Source of the DNA: Tubulanus polymorphus | Taxonomy: Eukaryota > Nemertea > Palaeonemertea > Tubulaniformes > Tubulanidae | Assembly (NCBI RefSeq): GCF_964204645.1 | Contig: NC_134029.1 | Coordinates: 23,516,450-23,580,449, forward strand | Direction: 5' to 3' | Length of the DNA: 64,000 bases | Part shown: positions 60,989-64,000 of the stretch, piece after piece | Layout: each line of letters begins with the position of its first letter | Numbering within the stretch: the stretch's first letter is position 1 | Notes under the pieces: model-generated | Seen by the model: only the letters and a program-made list of their open reading frames with translations | Database searches by the model: none | What the model was told of the DNA's origin: nothing | Position numbers and translations under genes: made by a program

Positions 60989-63051
60989 TTAAAAGTCTAA
61001 CTCGTATTGGAATGGTATGTCGTATGCCTTCATAGCCTCCTTGTAAAATTCATCAAACGCATCATTCTGCATCACTGTGAAATGCGTTTTCCAGTCGCCA
61101 ACCGTTCCTGAAAATCAGTAAATGGCGAATATCTCAAATTGATGAGACTTCATTTAATTTCAAGATTGTCTCGGTAGATCTTTATCAAATGTGCAATATG
61201 TCTACACTCCTCAAATCTGATGAAATGAGAGCAGTAATAAATGTCTGGATGATTAGGAATATGGATATTTTGCACCCAATTCATTAACATCGTTATAGAG
61301 AGCAATACTACTATCTACTTACTCCTTGATAAACTGTAATCGTAATCAGTTAATGTTTATATGTATATATACATGTATGTGCTTGGTGGCACATATTACC
61401 TTTTCGCAGTAATGGAGACACCTTGGCGTTGATGGAATACACATCTAAGTGGTTTGTCATTGGATTAGTTTTCATACTATCGAATGAACAATGTTCAGCT
61501 ATTTGTTTTATCGTCTCCGGTGCCAGTGATTTATTGAGAAATTTCGATATGTCTCTCACCGATTCTTCTAAATCCTGAAATGATATTTGATTAAATACGA
61601 TAGTCTTTAATGGTAATCATGAATAAAACGATCAGCCGTCATTGAGCAACGTGCTTCGTACGCGATAGATTCCTTATGTTTTCATCGACAAAACGTTCAC
61701 TTAAAAGTGCGGATCTACAAACCCGTTTCATATCCTCGTAGAAAATAATTTTCAGGTTAGGATTATCTGATTTATCCCACCAACTTTTCGTGAAATCAAA
61801 CCACGAACCGTGATCAACTACAAAAAAAAACAATAGGTCTACCATCGAATGAAACAAGAATCTCATCCCGGTGGCTGAGAGGCATGTAGGCCCTACAGGT
61901 ACTTACCGTGTCCACTCTTAAACATCTCAAGAAATTCTTCCCAACTTCCCTTATAATTTCCAAAGGAGGAGCTTGATTTGTAGAAATGGTAATACGAGAC
62001 GCAGACATCCTTCGGGTTTCTGAACAACACGAGCATCTAATAATTAAAAACATCGTTGTAGATAATCTAATGATAGAATTAAACTTTCACATCACGATAT
62101 TACAAAAATATAGATAGATATAAGTTAGATTCAGGTATCACACCACAAAGAATGTTAGAATAATGTATCTTATTTATTTCTCACAATTAAAAATAAAAGG
62201 AATTTTTTGTAAACTATTTTGTAAAGATGTTGATTTTATGTGTAGTGAAAATACACTATTACCTTAAAGAAATTTTACTTAAGAATTTGGGACATTTTTC
62301 ATCAGAAATTATGTCTGTATGCCTAATTAAAGGTGTTCTTTTAAAAAGAACAGCCAACAGTACGGAGCAAAAAAAATACCGTAGTTAATGACCCCGACTT
62401 TACCTTGGCTTTTTCAGTCCACAGTTGTGTTGGTGCCAGACGAACTGGTAGATGTGTCTTCATGACACGAGGACGAGGCGTCTGAGCGGCGAGGTCCAAA
62501 CCTATTTCATTTAGGATTTCATCTTTAAACTCAATGAACGGAGATCTGAAATAAACTTGTTTCTGTTTAGCTCCAGCGATGTCTCCATCGTTCATTATAA
62601 GCCATACCACTTCTTGTAACCATGTCGTTCCTGCAATAAACCACGGAAAAAAACGTCAGACACCGAAATAGATTCAGCTTTTAATTAGCGACTCTATTGA
62701 GCATCGCTATATTGGTGAAATCTCTTCTGAATTTGAATCCACAACGGTTTTTTAGTCTCGTTCTATTTCTAGCATCGCCCACTCATTTGAAACACAGACA
62801 GACGCCGTTAAAATGTCACGAGCCCTACATCAAAACTATTTAAAATTTCCAGCAATTCAGTGATGCATTTTATTCAAATGAATGGTTAAGATCAATTGAC
62901 CTGCTTTCGGGTATGTTATCAGCATTGCATCATCAGCAAATATCTGGAAATCCTTCACCGCATTCAGAGTATCAGCCGGTGTCCAACCGAAAAACAAAAC
63001 CCCTTCATAGATATGCTCTCCGGGTAAAACGTGACTGAACTGCCCAGACAT
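60989..63051 (-). CDS. Cytosolic sulfotransferase (SULT1-like)
   Basis: Exons 63051-62901, 62630-62404, 62036-61907, 61817-61723, 61574-61400 and 61107-60989 close in phase and give 298 residues, the usual SULT length. It transfers sulfate from PAPS to hydroxyl or amine groups of small molecules in the cytosol. Visible motifs are TYPKAGTTW (46-54, the PAPS 5'-phosphosulfate loop), catalytic H110 in KTHLP, R132 and S140 in RNPKDVCVSYYHF (3'-phosphate contacts), YEDMKR, and RKGTVGDWKTHFT (258-270, PAPS-binding). Small differences from the consensus are Ala for Ser in the first loop and Thr for Asn in the last. There is no signal peptide or membrane anchor. The substrate cannot be told from sequence. 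A 5' UTR intron is likely: acceptor CTTTCAG before 63064 and donor GAAGAG/GTAAG at 63411. Confidence 0.95.
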
Positions 63052-64000
63052 CTTTTTCCTTCACCTGAAAGAAACTTTAGATTTTATTTGTTTTATATAA
63101 CTTCCATAGTTTTGTTTCTTGTTTTTATTTAACATGGCCATAAATTTCAAAGATCATATGTTACATAAAATAGGGGCGGATCGAATCCCAAATACAGGGG
63201 TAGCAATTATTCAAAAGGGCACATGGAGGCCGAAAGGAAGGAATATGAGGGGTCCCTGAACATCCTAGGCCGACGTTGTATAATGGTACGGCCACCGCCA
63301 TGCGCATTGCCTTTCAGGGGGGTCGCTCAGGGGGGTCGCACGTGCCGCAGTATTGCGATCATTAGTGTTAAACGTCTAGCGTCACTGGGCCCGTGACCGG
63401 ATGGTCTTACCTCTTCCGGTCGCCAGTCAACGAGTAACTTTTGAGTGACTGATTTCAAGCAAAAAATCCATACATTTCCGGCGATACAAAACTTTTTTTC
63501 TTGGTCAGTGATTCGAACATTGACCTGTTTCAAACCTGTGCTGATTACTACACCACTCCACTGCAGTGGTATTGCGTGTTTGAAGTTGGATTGGTGCTTT
63601 TTGAAGCATTCTTTGGTATTTTATAATTCTTTTTTTATTGTTTATCAGAGAAAAGATTCGTTACCATGAGGGGTTAATAAACACTCACTCGCTAGTCGCT
63701 ACACGCCTGAATGTCCCTGGTCTCATACAGGATAATTCAAAATCATATTCAGAAAATAATCATAAACATGAGTGAGGCTGAACAGCATATAAAATTTCAT
63801 TAAACAAATGTGTTGAACAGGTTAGATACAAACAAACAAGTAAACAAGTGTTATGCGGACACAGTATAACGAATGAAACTACAGTACAACGTATATAACT
63901 CCTCGGACAACCAGAGGACTACCCAGACCTCTCCAAACCAAGTAAAATCCGAACGGCTCCGGGCCAAATGGAATAAAAATTTCATCCGAATCGAATGTAA
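63052..64000. other. Upstream region of the sulfotransferase
   Basis: Contains the candidate 5' UTR intron (63410-63065) and a candidate non-coding first exon starting upstream of 63411, which overlaps the tRNA-like element. A short tandem word CAGGGGGGTCGC occurs twice at about 63316-63340. No other gene is recognised up to the right edge. Confidence 0.45.
63501..63569 (-). repeat. tRNA-derived SINE or tRNA pseudogene
   Basis: On the minus strand the interval can be folded as a degenerate tRNA. It has CAGTG/CACTG acceptor pairs, a D-arm GTG/CAC around TAGTAATCAG, an anticodon loop TTTGAAA (anticodon TGA) with a weak stem, and a T-arm with loop TTCGAAT and four of five pairs. The anticodon stem is broken and a serine tRNA would need a long variable arm, so a functional tRNA is unlikely. 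Confidence 0.45.

Noticed and set aside
63501-63569. Functional tRNA-Ser(UGA)
   Set aside because: Anticodon stem mispaired, one T-stem mismatch and no long variable arm; kept only as a SINE or pseudogene.

Overview
The window is nuclear DNA from an invertebrate animal. It has AT-rich spacers (roughly 37-38% GC by eye) and multi-exon genes with GT...AG introns and AATAAA poly(A) signals. Many short non-autonomous transposons sit in the introns, and there are no rRNA, CRISPR or operon features. The gene families (GnRH/corazonin/AKH-type receptor, MATE/SLC47, cytosolic sulfotransferase, Di-Ras-like GTPase, NDUFA2) are bilaterian. A lophotrochozoan is my best guess for the host, but the sequence does not prove it.

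Layout. 0.8-2.9 kb: a two-exon minus-strand gene for a basic protein of about 583 residues, possibly CCDC60-like. 2.9-31 kb: a long, gene-poor stretch with a dispersed repeat (3.8-4.1 kb), two correctly bounded candidate 5' exons (14.5 and 17.5 kb), a TA-flanked MITE (21.3 kb), a 28-copy 20-bp minisatellite with a 181-bp higher-order period (24.4-24.9 kb) and a fold-back element (26.2 kb). 31.2-43.2 kb: a four-exon plus-strand peptide-hormone GPCR of the GnRH/corazonin/AKH family with an upstream ORF overlapping its start codon. 43.2-43.4 kb: a second copy of the 3.8-kb repeat, inverted. 44.9-45.7 kb: a tiny minus-strand gene, assembled here from splice signals, for a secreted cationic peptide of about 52 residues. 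46.1-47.1 kb: an intronless class A GPCR transcribed away from it across about 0.4 kb.

48.0-54.4 kb: a 19-exon MATE/SLC47 exporter (652 residues) on the minus strand; every exon phase closes. 56.2-57.6 kb: a three-exon Di-Ras-like small GTPase (minus). 58.7-60.5 kb: NDUFA2, a complex I subunit (plus), whose intron 1 carries a MITE with an 8-bp target duplication. 61.0-63.05 kb: a six-exon cytosolic sulfotransferase (minus), convergent with NDUFA2.

The genes do not form a pathway. The most interesting region is 44.9-47.1 kb, where a small secreted-peptide gene and an orphan-type GPCR are head to head: a ligand-receptor pair is a testable idea, not a conclusion. Exon boundaries were set by hand from splice consensus, reading phase and family alignment; no search was run. 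Comparisons with human proteins are from memory.
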